A DNA stretch of 64,000 bases. Source: Sutcliffiella horikoshii. Lineage in GTDB: Bacteria; Bacillota; Bacilli; Bacillales; Bacillaceae_I. Positions within the stretch are counted from its first letter, which is position 1, and each line of letters begins with the position of its first letter. Location: the NCBI GenBank assembly GCA_001636495.1, contig KV440964.1, positions 3,054,666 to 3,118,665 of the forward strand, in the 5' to 3' direction. Shown one piece after another: positions 27,501-36,555 of the stretch. Below the pieces are notes generated by a model. The model made no database searches. It worked only from the letters and a program-made list of their open reading frames with translations, and was not told the DNA's origin. The position numbers and the translations under genes are program-made.

Positions 27501-28042
27501 AGCTCGGACTTGCTGCGTACAATCCGCATTCCACGCCCACCGCCTCCAAGAGCGGCCTTTATCATTAATGGATAGCCATAGGTCGCTGCGAAATCCATTA
27601 CCTCATCTAGTGAATGTACAGGTCCATCCGTACCCGGTATAACCGGAATATTAGCTAGCTGAGCCTGGGTTCTTGCCTTCACCTTGTCTCCAAACATATC
27701 AAGGTGCTTGGAGGTTGGCCCGATAAAGATAATTCCTTCATCTTCACACTTTTTCGCAAAATGAATATTTTCCGAAAGAAATCCATATCCAGGATGAATG
27801 GCATCTACATTGTTCGCCTTTGCAATTTCAATAATGCCATCAATATCAAGATAGGCATCAATCGGTTTTTTTCCTTCTCCTACAAGATACGCTTCATCCG
27901 CTTTGTATCGATGAAACGATCCAATATCTTCATTTGAGTAAATAGCAACTGTGCGAATATTTAGTTCTGTACATGCTCGAAAAACACGGATTGCTATCTC
28001 GCCGCGGTTTGCAACGAGGACTTTGTTAATTTTTCTTGTCAT
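24599..28042 (-). CDS. pycA: Pyruvate carboxylase
   Basis: A biotin enzyme that carboxylates pyruvate to oxaloacetate with ATP and bicarbonate, refilling the TCA cycle and feeding gluconeogenesis. The 1147-aa chain has the full single-chain order: biotin carboxylase with ATP-grasp (about 1-450, GGGGRGMRIV near 166), carboxyltransferase (about 530-800, TTFRDAHQSLLATR and the metal-site HLHTHDTSG), the PC central region, and a biotinyl domain with EAMKMET, whose lysine near 1111 carries biotin. GGGGGAGAC precedes the ATG. In B. subtilis ftsW sits just upstream of pycA; here it is absent. Confidence 0.98.
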   Translation of the reverse strand: MTRKINKVLVANRGEIAIRVFRACTELNIRTVAIYSNEDIGSFHRYKADEAYLVGEGKKPIDAYLDIDGIIEIAKANNVDAIHPGYGFLSENIHFAKKCEDEGIIFIGPTSKHLDMFGDKVKARTQAQLANIPVIPGTDGPVHSLDEVMDFAATYGYPLMIKAALGGGGRGMRIVRSKSELRDSFDRAKSEAKAAFGNDDVYVEKLIEKPKHIEVQILGDQHGEIIHLFERDCSIQRRHQKVVEIAPSVSLSDDLRERICDAAVELMKNVDYINAGTVEFLVAGEEFYFIEVNPRVQVEHTITEMVTGVDIVQSQIMIAEGHALHSNMLGIPKQEDIRVHGFAIQSRVTTEDPLNGFMPDTGKIMAYRSGGGFGVRLDAGNGYQGAVITPYYDSLLVKLSTWALTFEQAASKMERNLKEFRIRGIKTNIPFLENVVKHPKFMNGEYDTSFIDTTPELFVFPKRKDRGTKMLSYIGTVTVNGFPGVEKRKKPIFTNPRMPDVEGIDEVPSGTKQILNERGADGLVKWVNDQKEVLLTDTTFRDAHQSLLATRLRTNDMKQIAEPTAKLLPNLFSMEMWGGATFDVAYRFLSENPWDRLLTIREKAPNVLFQMLLRASNAVGYKNYPDNLIKEFVEKSAYAGIDVFRIFDSLNWVKGMTLAIDAVRDSGKLAEAAICYTGDINDPSRTKYDLQYYCDMAKELERGGAHILAIKDMAGLLKPQSAYRLISTLKETVDIPIHLHTHDTSGNGIYMYAKAIEAGVDIVDVAISSMAGLTSQPSANSLYYALEETDRKPDVSVKALEQLSHYWEDVRKFYSDFESGMNSPHSEVYMHEMPGGQYSNLQQQAKAVGLGARWEEVKEMYRRVNDMFGDIVKVTPSSKVVGDMALFMVQNNLSEQDVLEKGESIDFPDSVIELFEGYLGQPHGGFPEDLQRVILKGKSPITVRPGELLDDVDFEEIRKKLFETLNRQVTSHEMIAYALYPKVFLDYQKKYEQYGNVSVLDTPTFFFGMRLGEEIQVEIEHGKTLMVKLVSIGQPQKDGTRVIYFELNGQPREVNIKDESVKSDVVSKPKMDATNPTHIGATMPGTVIKVLVEKGEKVSKGDHLMITEAMKMETTVQAPFSGTVKEIHAVAGEGIATGDLLIEVDKV

Positions 28043-28226
28043 ATTGTCTCCCCCTAGTAGCTACTTCTCATCTTGGAAAAGTTTAGAATATTTTATCAAT
28101 TATACATGCAATTATACATTATGTTTCGATAATTTTCCTCTTTTTTTGTCTTCTCGAAGAATTATGTAGAAAAATGCGTTTCTATCTTGATGTAACGTAT
28201 AGAATGTTTAACCAAAATCGTTTAAT

Positions 28227-28270
28227 AAAAACGCTCAACCAGCTTTTTAAGCATGGTTGAGCGTTTTATC
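28227..28270. terminator. Terminator between ylaN and pycA
   Basis: Stem AAAACGCTCAACCA/TGGTTGAGCGTTTT with a 12-base loop that can pair further (GCTT/AAGC). It can work in both directions. Confidence 0.88.
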
Positions 28271-28271
28271 A

Positions 28272-28553
28272 TTAATTTTTTTCCCAGGCTTCATAAAGTG
28301 CGGAAAGTTCCTTTTCCAGTTTGGAAAGAATGTCTTTCCCCTCTTTTTCAGTAATTAAGCCCAGGCGAACTGCGAAGTCCATTTCACGAGATAAGCCAAA
28401 CATCTGAGTATCCAACACTTCCTCATACAATGGACATTGCGGCATGGTTAGATTGTCCATTTGGACTTGAATCAGTTTTAATATTTTATCTGAATCAGCT
28501 TTTAAAAGCGTAATAGCTTTATCACGATGATCGACCACGATATCTGATGCCAA
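28272..28553 (-). CDS. ylaN: YlaN family protein (UPF0358)
   Basis: A 93-aa all-helical cytoplasmic protein. Family blocks include [40 protein letters not shown] and [14 protein letters not shown]. YlaN is needed under iron limitation in B. subtilis, and recent work links it to the regulator Fur; this is recalled, not shown here. The start is TTG with CGGAGGG upstream. It is closely spaced after glsA on the same strand but has a gap of about 100 bases, so co-transcription is uncertain. Confidence 0.92.
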   Translation of the reverse strand: MASDIVVDHRDKAITLLKADSDKILKLIQVQMDNLTMPQCPLYEEVLDTQMFGLSREMDFAVRLGLITEKEGKDILSKLEKELSALYEAWEKN

Positions 28554-28657
28554 TATCGATCCCTCCGTTTACGTACAATTACCTATCTTATCTTTAAATT
28601 TTATCGTTATTTTTAAAAAATTGCAAGGTTGATACGTTTATTTACTATGATTGTATA

Positions 28658-29632
28658 TTAAAACATACTCAAATCATATTTTTCCTGTAGTAATTCTAAC
28701 AATTTCAAGCCTGTATGGCTGTTTCCCACTTCGTTCAGGGCAGGTCCAAATATTCCGATACCCATTCTACCGGGTACAGATCCCATAATGCCACCTGACA
28801 CTCCACTCTTTGCAGGAATTCCTATTTTTATGGCAAACTCTCCAGAAGCGTTGTACATACCACATGTCACCATGAAAGTTTTACAAATTCTTGCCACCTC
28901 TTTCGGAATAATTTGCTCATTTGTCAATGGGTTCATGCCATCCATTGCAAATACCGCACCCATTCTTGCCAATTGAAGGCAATTCATCCTGATCGCACAC
29001 TGTTTGGTGTAAACCTCCATAATCTCCTCCACGTTTCCATGAATCACTCCATCCCCCTTCATATAAAAGCATAGAGACCTGTTTAAGAAAGAGGTAGTAA
29101 ATTCGGAGATTGCCACCTCTTCACAATAATCGATTTCCGGATCACCGGTGAGCTTTCTTACAAAATCCATAATATATTCCACTTTGTCTTCCGCATTACT
29201 TCCTTTGATCATGGAGGTAACGGCCAGCGCTCCCGCATTGATCATTGGATTTAAAGGTTTGGCCTTAGAAGAGGTTTCAAGCTTTATAATAGAATTGAAC
29301 GGATCTCCAGTTGGCTCCATCCCAACCCTGTGAAAAACATGATCTGGGCCATGGTCCATCAAAGCTATCGCTAAAGTGACTATCTTTGATATGCTTTGTA
29401 AAGTAAACTTTCTCTTAATATCTCCAGCAGAATAACAGTCACCATCCGGATAAGCTATAGCACAAGACAAATAATTAGGATTTTCCTTCTGAAGAGCAGG
29501 TATGTAATTTGCCACTTTCCCTTCAAACGAGACCTTTCTGGCTTCCTCGACCAACTTCTCTAATGTTTCCTCGTTTCTGCATGCCAATGCTCCCACATCC
29601 TTATATCTAAGCAATAATTCAATCATATCCAT
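28658..29632 (-). CDS. glsA: Glutaminase
   Basis: It hydrolyses glutamine to glutamate and ammonia. The 324-aa protein has the serine-dependent beta-lactamase-like fold of the glutaminase family, with the SxxK nucleophile motif SISK at residues 80-83. Other family blocks are NPMINAGALAV, ARMGAVFAMDGMNPL and PAKSGVSGGIMGSVPGRMG. It corresponds to the ylaM place in B. subtilis. The binding site before the first ATG is weak; an in-frame ATG two codons later is the alternative. It is divergent from ylaL. Confidence 0.95.
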   Translation of the reverse strand: MDMIELLLRYKDVGALACRNEETLEKLVEEARKVSFEGKVANYIPALQKENPNYLSCAIAYPDGDCYSAGDIKRKFTLQSISKIVTLAIALMDHGPDHVFHRVGMEPTGDPFNSIIKLETSSKAKPLNPMINAGALAVTSMIKGSNAEDKVEYIMDFVRKLTGDPEIDYCEEVAISEFTTSFLNRSLCFYMKGDGVIHGNVEEIMEVYTKQCAIRMNCLQLARMGAVFAMDGMNPLTNEQIIPKEVARICKTFMVTCGMYNASGEFAIKIGIPAKSGVSGGIMGSVPGRMGIGIFGPALNEVGNSHTGLKLLELLQEKYDLSMF

Positions 29633-29721
29633 GATAATCTACCAATAGATTCCCCGAGAACATGACAAAAAAACATACAAGTTATATAATGTTGTAAAGG
29701 ATTACATTCAAGGGGGACAAC

Positions 29722-30222
29722 ATGGAGAATATCATCAGAATTGAAGGTAAAGTCAATTTTTCCATAACACTTGATCCAGGTGTGTGGATATTTGACGATA
29801 GAAGGATTGACTTGGATATATATTTTGAAGAAGAAACGCATGAAAAAAAGGACGAGCTTGAGGAATATACAAAAGCGGTGTCCAAACATTGGGAACGTGA
29901 AATTAGAGAAGGCGCCATCTACCCGCCTACATTGAAATCGGAGCGCAAATTCGAGAAGGAAAAGCTTTTGAATGGAACGTTTGGGATTAAATTCGGTCCT
30001 TTCCTTCATAACGCCGAACCTCAATCAGAGTCTTCAAAAGTTGTCTTTATCGGTGAAGACAAGGAATTGGAAGTCGACATCCCAACAGCTCAAGAAATGA
30101 TATTGGCCTTTTCCAAGAAGGGAAAGCCTTTAAAAGATAACGGTCCAGTTCATGTGTATTTTGAGGATGGATCCAATAGGGATACCCCATTGACACACGT
30201 ACATAGAATTATTGTCAGATAA
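29722..30222 (+). CDS. ylaL: YlaL-like protein
   Basis: A 166-aa cytoplasmic protein that matches YlaL in position (between glsA and ylaK) and in general pattern: an N-terminal strand region (RIEGKVNFSITLDPGVWIFDDR), an acidic helical segment, and C-terminal strands ending PLTHVHRIIVR. Some databases label homologues as peptidyl-prolyl isomerase, but I see no support for that in the sequence. AAGGGGGAC precedes the ATG. It is a single gene closed by a terminator. Confidence 0.82.
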   Translation: MENIIRIEGKVNFSITLDPGVWIFDDRRIDLDIYFEEETHEKKDELEEYTKAVSKHWEREIREGAIYPPTLKSERKFEKEKLLNGTFGIKFGPFLHNAEPQSESSKVVFIGEDKELEVDIPTAQEMILAFSKKGKPLKDNGPVHVYFEDGSNRDTPLTHVHRIIVR

Positions 30223-30248
30223 ATATCAGGAAAAAGGAAAGACTTCCC

Positions 30249-30284
30249 AATAGTGCCGCAACTTTAACTGCGGCACTATTTTTT
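30249..30284 (+). terminator. Terminator after ylaL
   Basis: Perfect stem AATAGTGCCGCA/TGCGGCACTATT with an 8-base loop, followed by TTTT. Confidence 0.9.
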
Positions 30285-30345
30285 ATGGTCTCTTTTACTC
30301 AAAGAATGCTGCAAAGAAGATCAAAATTCACGAAGACATCCTTTT

Positions 30346-31674
30346 TTATAAAAGATCTGCTGCAAGCTTAGCGAGCATAGAACGTTCGCCTTTTACAAAT
30401 TTCACATGGCCAGCAAGTTTCTGGTCTTTAAAGCGTTCCACAACATAGGTCAAGCCATTGTTGTATTCATCAAGGTAAGGATGGTCGATTTGTTCTGGAT
30501 CTCCCATCAAAACAATTTTACTGCGTTCACCAACCCTTGTCAGAATTGTCTTCACCTCATGCTTAGTCAGGTTTTGTGCTTCATCTATAATGATGAATTG
30601 TTCTGGTATGCTTCTTCCGCGTATATAGGTCAGTGCCTCTACCTCAATGGATCCCATCCCAGCCAAAATAGCATCCAATTCCCCCGGTTTTTTCGTATTG
30701 AATAGATATTCCAGGTTATCATATATTGGTTGCATCCAAGGTCGTAATTTCTCTTCCTTTTCACCTGGAAGAAACCCGATATCTTTTCCAACCGGCACGA
30801 TTGGCCGCGCAACTAGCAGTTTTTTATAACGGTTCAGATCTTCTGTTTGCATAAGCCCAGCAGCCAGTGCAAGAAGTGTTTTCCCCGTTCCTGCTTTGCC
30901 GGTCAAAGTGACCAATGGAATATCGGTACGCAGGAGCATCTCGAAAGCCATTGTTTGTTGTACGTTCCGAGGACGGATACCCCAAATATGATCCTGATCA
31001 AACACAAGTTTTTTTACTTTTTTACCGGTTGTATCAATGATGCCAATTGCCGAAGCGGAACCTCCGAGGGCATCCTTCATAATTATAAACTGATTAGCAT
31101 AAAAAGGGTGTTTAGCCAATTCCGTAACAGCTATTTCGCCCTTGAGATAAAAGGCATTAAGTATATCCGCCTGCACATAAATCTCCACAAAACCCTTGTA
31201 AATATGATCCACTTCAACGACACGGTCATTCAAAAAATCCTCCGATATCAGGCCAATTGCATCTGCCTTGACACGGACCAGTGCGTCCTTGCTCACCAAA
31301 ATGACTGTACGCCCATCTTCTTTTGTCTGTTCTTCCAGGGAAAGATTCTTGGCCACGGCAAGAATCCTGTTATCATTTGTCTTTTCTACGAAAATTTCCT
31401 GCAGCTGATGAAAGCTCCGATGATTTAGTTCAATGCGGAGTGCCCCTCCATTGTGCAACGGTATCTTTTCATGAAGCTTGCCTGTTGCACGAAGCGAATC
31501 AATAATTTTTGAAACCTGCCTTGCATTTCTTCCTATTTCATCCATATATCTTTTTTTCGAATCCACTTCTTCCAGTACCACTGCAGGAATAACTACCTCA
31601 TTATCTGCAAATGAATAGATCGCATATGGATCCTGTAACAGAACATTTGTATCTAAAACATAAATTTTACCCAA
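30346..31674 (-). CDS. ylaK: PhoH-family protein YlaK (PIN domain plus PhoH ATPase)
   Basis: A 442-aa two-domain protein. The N-terminal PIN nuclease-like domain (about 1-140) has the acidic residues in YVLDTNVLLQDP, VLEEVDS and SKDALVRVKA. The C-terminal PhoH P-loop domain has Walker A TGKAGTGKT at 258-266 and Walker B FIIIDEAQ at 360-367. PIN-PhoH proteins are thought to be RNA-directed ATPases or nucleases. The open frame extends 56 codons further, but TTG at 31674 with GTAGGAGG upstream gives the family start MGKIYVLDTNV and the same length as the B. subtilis protein. Confidence 0.93.
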   Translation of the reverse strand: MGKIYVLDTNVLLQDPYAIYSFADNEVVIPAVVLEEVDSKKRYMDEIGRNARQVSKIIDSLRATGKLHEKIPLHNGGALRIELNHRSFHQLQEIFVEKTNDNRILAVAKNLSLEEQTKEDGRTVILVSKDALVRVKADAIGLISEDFLNDRVVEVDHIYKGFVEIYVQADILNAFYLKGEIAVTELAKHPFYANQFIIMKDALGGSASAIGIIDTTGKKVKKLVFDQDHIWGIRPRNVQQTMAFEMLLRTDIPLVTLTGKAGTGKTLLALAAGLMQTEDLNRYKKLLVARPIVPVGKDIGFLPGEKEEKLRPWMQPIYDNLEYLFNTKKPGELDAILAGMGSIEVEALTYIRGRSIPEQFIIIDEAQNLTKHEVKTILTRVGERSKIVLMGDPEQIDHPYLDEYNNGLTYVVERFKDQKLAGHVKFVKGERSMLAKLAADLL

Positions 31675-31902
31675 CCTGCCGCCTCCTACTCTCAGCCCTT
31701 CTTTTGTCTTTCTGGAGTGAATCAAGGCATCCTCCCTTTCATTATATGGCCCCAATACAATTAGTGTGTTACTACTTGACCATAAAAGAGGGACGGACCG
31801 TTGATAAAATATATGTCGGAATGAATAAAGATAGAAGAACAAATAAACAATAAAATCAAGACAGATGAAAATGGGAACATCCTAGAGAAGGAGTGAAATA
31901 AA

Positions 31903-32532
31903 ATGAAAAGATATTTATTAGTGTCTGCCATCGTATCATTGGCTCTTACCGGTTGTATGAACAATCAACCGCGAAATATCTCAAGAGAAAAGGAAAATTC
32001 ACAGATCATCCATGTAAAGGATTCTGCAGACGTACAGGTGGATCGAAAAACAGGACAGGAAGTTTCTGCCCATCTTGTGGAATTGGCTACGAGGGTACCA
32101 AATGTCAATGATGCAACTGCTGTAGTGTTAGGTCCTTATGCGGTAGTAGGAATCGATGTTAACTCCGATTTGAATCGGGAAAGGGTAAGTACCATTAAAT
32201 ACTCAGTTGCAGAAAGTTTAAAAAATGATCCATATGGCGCAACTGCTGTGATACTTGCGGACGCGGACTCTTTTGTCCGTTTGAAGGAAATGGGTAGAGA
32301 TATTCAAAATGGCAGACCGATCACAGGAATTATGGAAGAGCTTGCAGAGATCGTGGGCAGGGTTATGCCGGAAATCCCAATCGACCTGAAAGAGCCGACT
32401 GCACCGAATCCGACGGAACAGAACAATCCTCAACTTCCGGAAGATCAGCAAAAGCAGCTTGAACAGAAGCAGCAAAATCAATCCAATCATTATAAAGATG
32501 AAGAGCGAAATAAAAAAGTGAAGCAGGATTAA
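31903..32532 (+). CDS. ylaJ: Spore lipoprotein YlaJ (YhcN/YlaJ family)
   Basis: A 209-aa lipoprotein with lipobox LTGC (Cys18), then a YhcN/YlaJ domain (about 45-150: VELATRVPNVNDATAVVLGP, DVNSDLNRERVSTIKYSVAE, DPYGATAVILADAD) and a Gln/Asn-rich hydrophilic tail. In B. subtilis YlaJ is made in the forespore and found in the inner spore membrane; it contributes to germination with some germinants. GAAGGAGTG precedes the ATG. I could not find a convincing sigma-G promoter in the 60 bases upstream. A nested-stem terminator follows. Confidence 0.9.
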   Translation: MKRYLLVSAIVSLALTGCMNNQPRNISREKENSQIIHVKDSADVQVDRKTGQEVSAHLVELATRVPNVNDATAVVLGPYAVVGIDVNSDLNRERVSTIKYSVAESLKNDPYGATAVILADADSFVRLKEMGRDIQNGRPITGIMEELAEIVGRVMPEIPIDLKEPTAPNPTEQNNPQLPEDQQKQLEQKQQNQSNHYKDEERNKKVKQD

Positions 32533-32541
32533 GTAATGGAA

Positions 32542-32591
32542 TAAAAAAAGCTGTCCAAAGGGGCACTCCCCTTCTGGACAGCTTTTTTATT
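32542..32591. terminator. Bidirectional terminator between ylaJ and the PNPOx-like gene
   Basis: Stem AAAAAAAGCTGTCCA/TGGACAGCTTTTTT enclosing a second hairpin AAGGGG/CCCCTT. Confidence 0.92.
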
Positions 32592-33045
32592 CATATTTCC
32601 GTATCGCGGTCATCACCTGATGATCCAACTTCTTTGCCGCTTCTATGTCGTAGGTTTTTTCAAACTTTGGCTCCACACTAATTTTAGCTCCATAAAACAT
32701 GACATCCCGCACTTCTTTTACCTCTAGTTGCAAAAGGGCCAATTTCAAAGGGACCTCTTCGATTTTCTCCACCTTTACAGTTGCTTCAGTGTGAATGGAA
32801 TAAACCGAATCATTCGCCATCAGGTTTACCACTAATTCGCTATTATTAACCACATTCTTCACAATCCGAGACGCGGCATTAACAGCAAGTAAAATGCTTT
32901 TCTCATCAGGAGCATATAGCCAGGAAATGGCACTAACATTCGGGCCACCGGTTTCATGATCGACGGTACTAATTGTGACAAGTGTTTCTTTTTGCAGAGC
33001 GGCCATAAGCGGTTCCACAAGAACATATTCTACAAGGTTGGGCAT
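32587..33045 (-). CDS. Pyridoxamine 5'-phosphate oxidase-like flavin-binding protein
   Basis: A 152-aa split-barrel protein of the PNPOx-like superfamily. Typical strands are TLVTISTVDHETGGPNVSAI, SILLAVNAASRIVKNV and ELVVNLMANDSVYSIH, with the Arg/Lys pattern often used to bind FMN or F420. The true substrate is unknown, and vitamin B6 oxidase activity is not implied. The open frame starts 31 codons earlier; the ATG at 33045 has GTGGGGGGATGG upstream. It is divergent from ylaI. Confidence 0.85.
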   Translation of the reverse strand: MPNLVEYVLVEPLMAALQKETLVTISTVDHETGGPNVSAISWLYAPDEKSILLAVNAASRIVKNVVNNSELVVNLMANDSVYSIHTEATVKVEKIEEVPLKLALLQLEVKEVRDVMFYGAKISVEPKFEKTYDIEAAKKLDHQVMTAIRKYE

Positions 33046-33202
33046 TGTCCATCCCCCCACAACTTTTTTATTTATCATATCACTATCTAGAATAAGAATA
33101 AACGGTCCATACAATTCCGATTCTAGACTGTTTACCATTTAATTCTTATATTTTCCCCTTTATGCTATACTATTGTCAAAGATAAATTAAATGAGGTGGA
33201 CC

Positions 33203-33403
33203 ATGAGAGTCAAGTGTGTAATTTGCGATAAAATCGAAAGTATAGATGACGAAACTTTAGTTGCGAAAAGACTTCGCAATCGACCAATCCATACATATAT
33301 GTGCGATGAATGTAGTGAAAGAATAGAAAAAAGAACCAATGAAAGAAAAGCTACAGGCAATTTCAAGTTGTATGAGCAAAAACAGAACCAGGATGAGTGG
33401 TAG
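33203..33403 (+). CDS. ylaI: Zinc-ribbon-like protein YlaI
   Basis: A 66-aa protein with two CxxC pairs, CVIC near the N-terminus and CDEC at residues 34-37, spaced as in a small zinc finger. It ends in a basic helix and Gln/Asn-rich tail. It belongs to the YlaI (DUF2197) family of unknown role. The upstream ATG at 33191 lies inside the ribosome binding site (GAGGTGG) of the ATG at 33203, so the latter is used. The next gene starts four bases after its stop. Confidence 0.9.
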   Translation: MRVKCVICDKIESIDDETLVAKRLRNRPIHTYMCDECSERIEKRTNERKATGNFKLYEQKQNQDEW

Positions 33404-33406
33404 ACC

Positions 33407-33841
33407 TTGATACTAAGAGGTTCTATTACCGGGTTATTAAGCGGAATAATAATGGGGCTGTTCATCAAGGTACTTGAAGCTCTGTCAGGAAAAAAGATAT
33501 ACGTACTTTTGTTGAATGTCGATTTTATTCCTGGCTTCAAAGAATCAAGTTTTTCGGAACTGACGGAGTTCTGCTTTCACCTGATTGTTGCCATTCAAAT
33601 CGGAATCCTGTTCGCTTATTTAGTGGAACGCTTCCAAATTGTAGAGAAGAAAAAACAGTACTTCTTTGCCATAATCTTGACCTTTCCTACCGTACTACTC
33701 TACTTCCCATTAACGATTCTGGCCATAAAAGAAACACCTGACCCCTCTGATCCAATGGCAATTTCCCTTTGGTCGATTGGTCACTTGGCTTTTGCAATTT
33801 TGCTTCCTATTTTTTATAAAACGAAAAAACAAAAAGGATAA
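33407..33841 (+). CDS. Four-span hypothetical membrane protein
   Basis: A 144-aa membrane protein with four hydrophobic segments: GLLSGIIMGLFIKVLEAL, IVAIQIGILFAYLV, FAIILTFPTVLLYFPLTIL and IGHLAFAILLPIFY, ending in a basic tail. The start is TTG, four bases after the ylaI stop, with GAGTGG upstream; this spacing implies co-translation with ylaI. I do not recognise a family, and B. subtilis has no counterpart at this place that I know of. The closing terminator overlaps its last codons. Confidence 0.75.
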   Translation: MILRGSITGLLSGIIMGLFIKVLEALSGKKIYVLLLNVDFIPGFKESSFSELTEFCFHLIVAIQIGILFAYLVERFQIVEKKKQYFFAIILTFPTVLLYFPLTILAIKETPDPSDPMAISLWSIGHLAFAILLPIFYKTKKQKG

Positions 33842-33886
33842 CTCCCTCGCAAGTGATGTTCACTTGGGAAGGAGTTATCCTTTTTC
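33831..33886. terminator. Bidirectional terminator
   Basis: Stem AAAAAGGATAACTCC/GGAGTTATCCTTTTT enclosing a second stem CAAGTG/CACTTG. It serves ylaI plus the membrane protein on one side and the 94-aa gene on the other. Confidence 0.93.
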
Positions 33887-34170
33887 TATTCATAATTATG
33901 ATACTTGTCAGGTTCATTTTGAATTTGTTCTAGCATCACGTCAATCAGTTCGATTGGAAACCTTACCTTATGGCGCTCCCCATCTTTATCATATTCCACA
34001 TAATACATCGGATCCTCTTTTGAGACAACGATGTTTGTCAGTTTATGATCCTCCAAAAGAATTCCTTCAAAAAGTTCCCTTGTGTCTTGGGCGGACTTAT
34101 CATCCGGCCTTGCTTCCGCCACCACTTTTATAGTGAGCCAATTATATAATGTATCTTGCAAGGACCTCAT
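33886..34170 (-). CDS. Conserved hypothetical protein, 94 aa
   Basis: A small acidic soluble protein with an N-terminal helix (LQDTLYNWLTIKVVAEARPDD), a strand region ending MYYVEYDKDGERHKVRFP, and a helix IELIDVMLEQIQNEPDKY. The pattern is that of a compact alpha/beta domain; no family is recognised. It lies 15 bases after ylaH, so both are in one transcript. AAAGGGGGAC precedes the ATG. Confidence 0.78.
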   Translation of the reverse strand: MRSLQDTLYNWLTIKVVAEARPDDKSAQDTRELFEGILLEDHKLTNIVVSKEDPMYYVEYDKDGERHKVRFPIELIDVMLEQIQNEPDKYHNYE

Positions 34171-34185
34171 ACTGAACGTCCCCCT

Positions 34186-34500
34186 TTAAGATTCTGTACT
34201 TTCAGCTTGCTTAGAACGGTGAAGTCGAATCTTATAGATTATTAATATTAAAGCCGCAACCACCAATCCTTCGGCTACAGGAAGGAAGATTCCCAGAAAA
34301 GTCAGGACTGTACTACCAAATGCCAGAAAAAGATAGATGACCACAGATTTCAAGATTGGCAGCTTCAAGGCAAAGCCAAGCTTGTACACTAATATGGACA
34401 GACCTAAAATAGTAAAATACAACATCCACATGCCTAAATCAGGGTTTTCATCGACACGGTATAGACTAGCAAAGAAGGATAGTCTTTGTGTAACATCCAT
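34186..34500 (-). CDS. ylaH: YlaH-like membrane protein
   Basis: A 104-aa protein with three hydrophobic segments, beginning with a polar stretch containing [18 protein letters not shown] and ending in a basic, serine-rich tail. It matches YlaH of B. subtilis in length and in its place directly downstream of typA. The function is not established. GGGGAGTAGG precedes the ATG. Confidence 0.87.
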   Translation of the reverse strand: MDVTQRLSFFASLYRVDENPDLGMWMLYFTILGLSILVYKLGFALKLPILKSVVIYLFLAFGSTVLTFLGIFLPVAEGLVVAALILIIYKIRLHRSKQAESTES

Positions 34501-34537
34501 TGCCTACTCCCCATTTCTAACTTTTTTAGAAAAAAAG

Positions 34538-34570
34538 GATAGCAAAGGTTGCTTAAGCGTAAGCAACCCT
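34538..34570 (-). terminator. Hairpin after typA
   Basis: Minus strand: GGTTGCTTA/TAAGCAACC with a 4-base loop; the T-rich tract (CCTTTTTTT) starts about nine bases after the stem, so termination may be partial. Confidence 0.55.
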
Positions 34571-34591
34571 GCCTTCCTCATGAATTAATTC

Positions 34592-36427
34592 TTAAGCTTC
34601 AGCAAATTTTTTCTTTTTCGCTGCTCTTTCGCGTTCGTTTTTATCAAGAATCTTTTTACGTAAACGGATGGATTGTGGAGTAATCTCACAGTACTCATCA
34701 TCGTTCAAGTATTCTAAAGACTCCTCTAATGTCATAAGACGAGGTTTTTTCATACTTACCGTTTGATCTTTCGTTGCAGAACGAACGTTAGTCGCTTGCT
34801 TCATCTTACAAACGTTTACGACAAGGTCATTTTCACGGTTATGCTCTCCAACGATCATTCCTTCGTAAACCTCAGTACCTGGCTCTACAAAGATAACTCC
34901 GCGGTCCTCAATACCCATGATACCATACGTTGACGCTTTACCTGATTCCATGGAAACAAGTACACCTTGGCGACGTCCACCAACTTGGCCTGCCGCCATT
35001 GGCTGATAGCTGTCAAATGTATGGTTGATGATTCCGTATCCGCGAGTAAGGGATAAGAATTCAGTCGTGTAACCGATCAATCCACGGGAAGGTACCATAA
35101 AGATCAGACGAACTTGACCATTACCATTGTTGATCATGTCTACCATTTCACCTTTACGGGCACCGATGGACTCCATGATGGAACCAGTGTAATCTTCCGG
35201 CACATCGATTTGCACACGCTCAACTGGCTCGGATTTGACACCATCGATATTTCTGATGATTACTTCAGGTTTTGACACTTGAAGCTCGAAACCTTCACGG
35301 CGCATGTTCTCAATAAGAATGGATAAATGAAGCTCTCCACGTCCTGAAACAACCCATGCATCCGGAGAATCAGTTGGGTCTACACGTAAGCTTACATCAG
35401 TCTCCAACTGTGCATTCAAACGTTCTTCAATTTTACGGGAAGTAACAAATTTACCTTCTTTACCTGCAAACGGACTGTTGTTTACCAAGAAAGTCATTTG
35501 AAGTGTAGGCTCATCGATACGTAGAACAGGAAGTGCATCCTGATGATCTACAGGACAAACCGTTTCCCCTACGTTGATGTCTTCCATTCCGGAAACAGCC
35601 ACAAGGTCCCCAGCTTTTGCTTCTTCAATCTCCACACGTTTAAGACCGATGAAACCGAACAGCTTGCTTACACGGAATTGTTTCACGGAACCATCAAGCT
35701 TCATTAGTGCAACTTGCTGACCGACTTTCATGGTTCCACGGAAGATACGTCCTACCCCGATACGTCCCACATAGTCATTGTAGTCAAGAAGCGCTACTTG
35801 GAATTGAAGCGGTTCAGCACTGTTATCAACAGGAGCTGGAATATGTTCTACAATGGACTCGTAGATAGCTTCCATGTTTTCGTCTTGCTTTTCTGGATTA
35901 GTACTTGCAGTTCCATTGATTGCAGATGCATATACAACAGGGAATTCCAATTGCTCTTCATTAGCACCTAATTCAATGAATAGATCAATTACTTCGTCCA
36001 CTACTTCAGTTGGACGAGCAAAGTCACGGTCAATTTTGTTCACAACTACGATTGGTGTCAGGTTCTGCTCTAACGCTTTTTTCAATACAAAGCGTGTCTG
36101 AGGCATACAGCCTTCATAAGCATCTACTACTAAAAGTACTCCATCAACCATCTTCATAATACGTTCCACTTCTCCACCAAAGTCGGCATGTCCTGGTGTG
36201 TCCATGATGTTAATGCGCGTATCTTTATAGTTAATTGCCGTATTTTTAGCTAAAATGGTAATCCCACGTTCTCTTTCTAAATCATTAGAGTCCATGGCAC
36301 GTTCTGCTACCTGCTCGTTCGTTCTAAACGTCCCAGCTTGATGTAGCAATTTGTCTACTAACGTTGTTTTACCATGGTCTACGTGAGCGATAATTGCGAT
36401 GTTTCTGATATCATTGCGGATGTTCAC
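34592..36427 (-). CDS. typA: Ribosome-associated GTPase TypA/BipA
   Basis: A translational GTPase of 611 aa that binds ribosomes and aids 50S assembly at low temperature and under stress. The G domain shows G1 [10 protein letters not shown] (14-23), switch motif RGITI, G3 [14 protein letters not shown] and G4 NKIDR. Domain II, EF-G-like domains III and V ([35 protein letters not shown]) and the BipA-specific C-terminal domain follow. The start is GTG with GGGAGATG upstream. An extended -10 sequence (TGGTATAAT, minus strand, about 36475-36467) lies 40 bases upstream. Confidence 0.97.
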   Translation of the reverse strand: MNIRNDIRNIAIIAHVDHGKTTLVDKLLHQAGTFRTNEQVAERAMDSNDLERERGITILAKNTAINYKDTRINIMDTPGHADFGGEVERIMKMVDGVLLVVDAYEGCMPQTRFVLKKALEQNLTPIVVVNKIDRDFARPTEVVDEVIDLFIELGANEEQLEFPVVYASAINGTASTNPEKQDENMEAIYESIVEHIPAPVDNSAEPLQFQVALLDYNDYVGRIGVGRIFRGTMKVGQQVALMKLDGSVKQFRVSKLFGFIGLKRVEIEEAKAGDLVAVSGMEDINVGETVCPVDHQDALPVLRIDEPTLQMTFLVNNSPFAGKEGKFVTSRKIEERLNAQLETDVSLRVDPTDSPDAWVVSGRGELHLSILIENMRREGFELQVSKPEVIIRNIDGVKSEPVERVQIDVPEDYTGSIMESIGARKGEMVDMINNGNGQVRLIFMVPSRGLIGYTTEFLSLTRGYGIINHTFDSYQPMAAGQVGGRRQGVLVSMESGKASTYGIMGIEDRGVIFVEPGTEVYEGMIVGEHNRENDLVVNVCKMKQATNVRSATKDQTVSMKKPRLMTLEESLEYLNDDEYCEITPQSIRLRKKILDKNERERAAKKKKFAEA

Positions 36428-36555
36428 TATTTCATCTCCCTAATTATACAACTTAATAACTTTAGTATTATACCACAAACATGGTAGAAAAGAGAAAGGG
36501 ACTTATGTAAAATATAAGTTATATGTTCTTAGCGTTATCAAAAGGAGATGATTTT

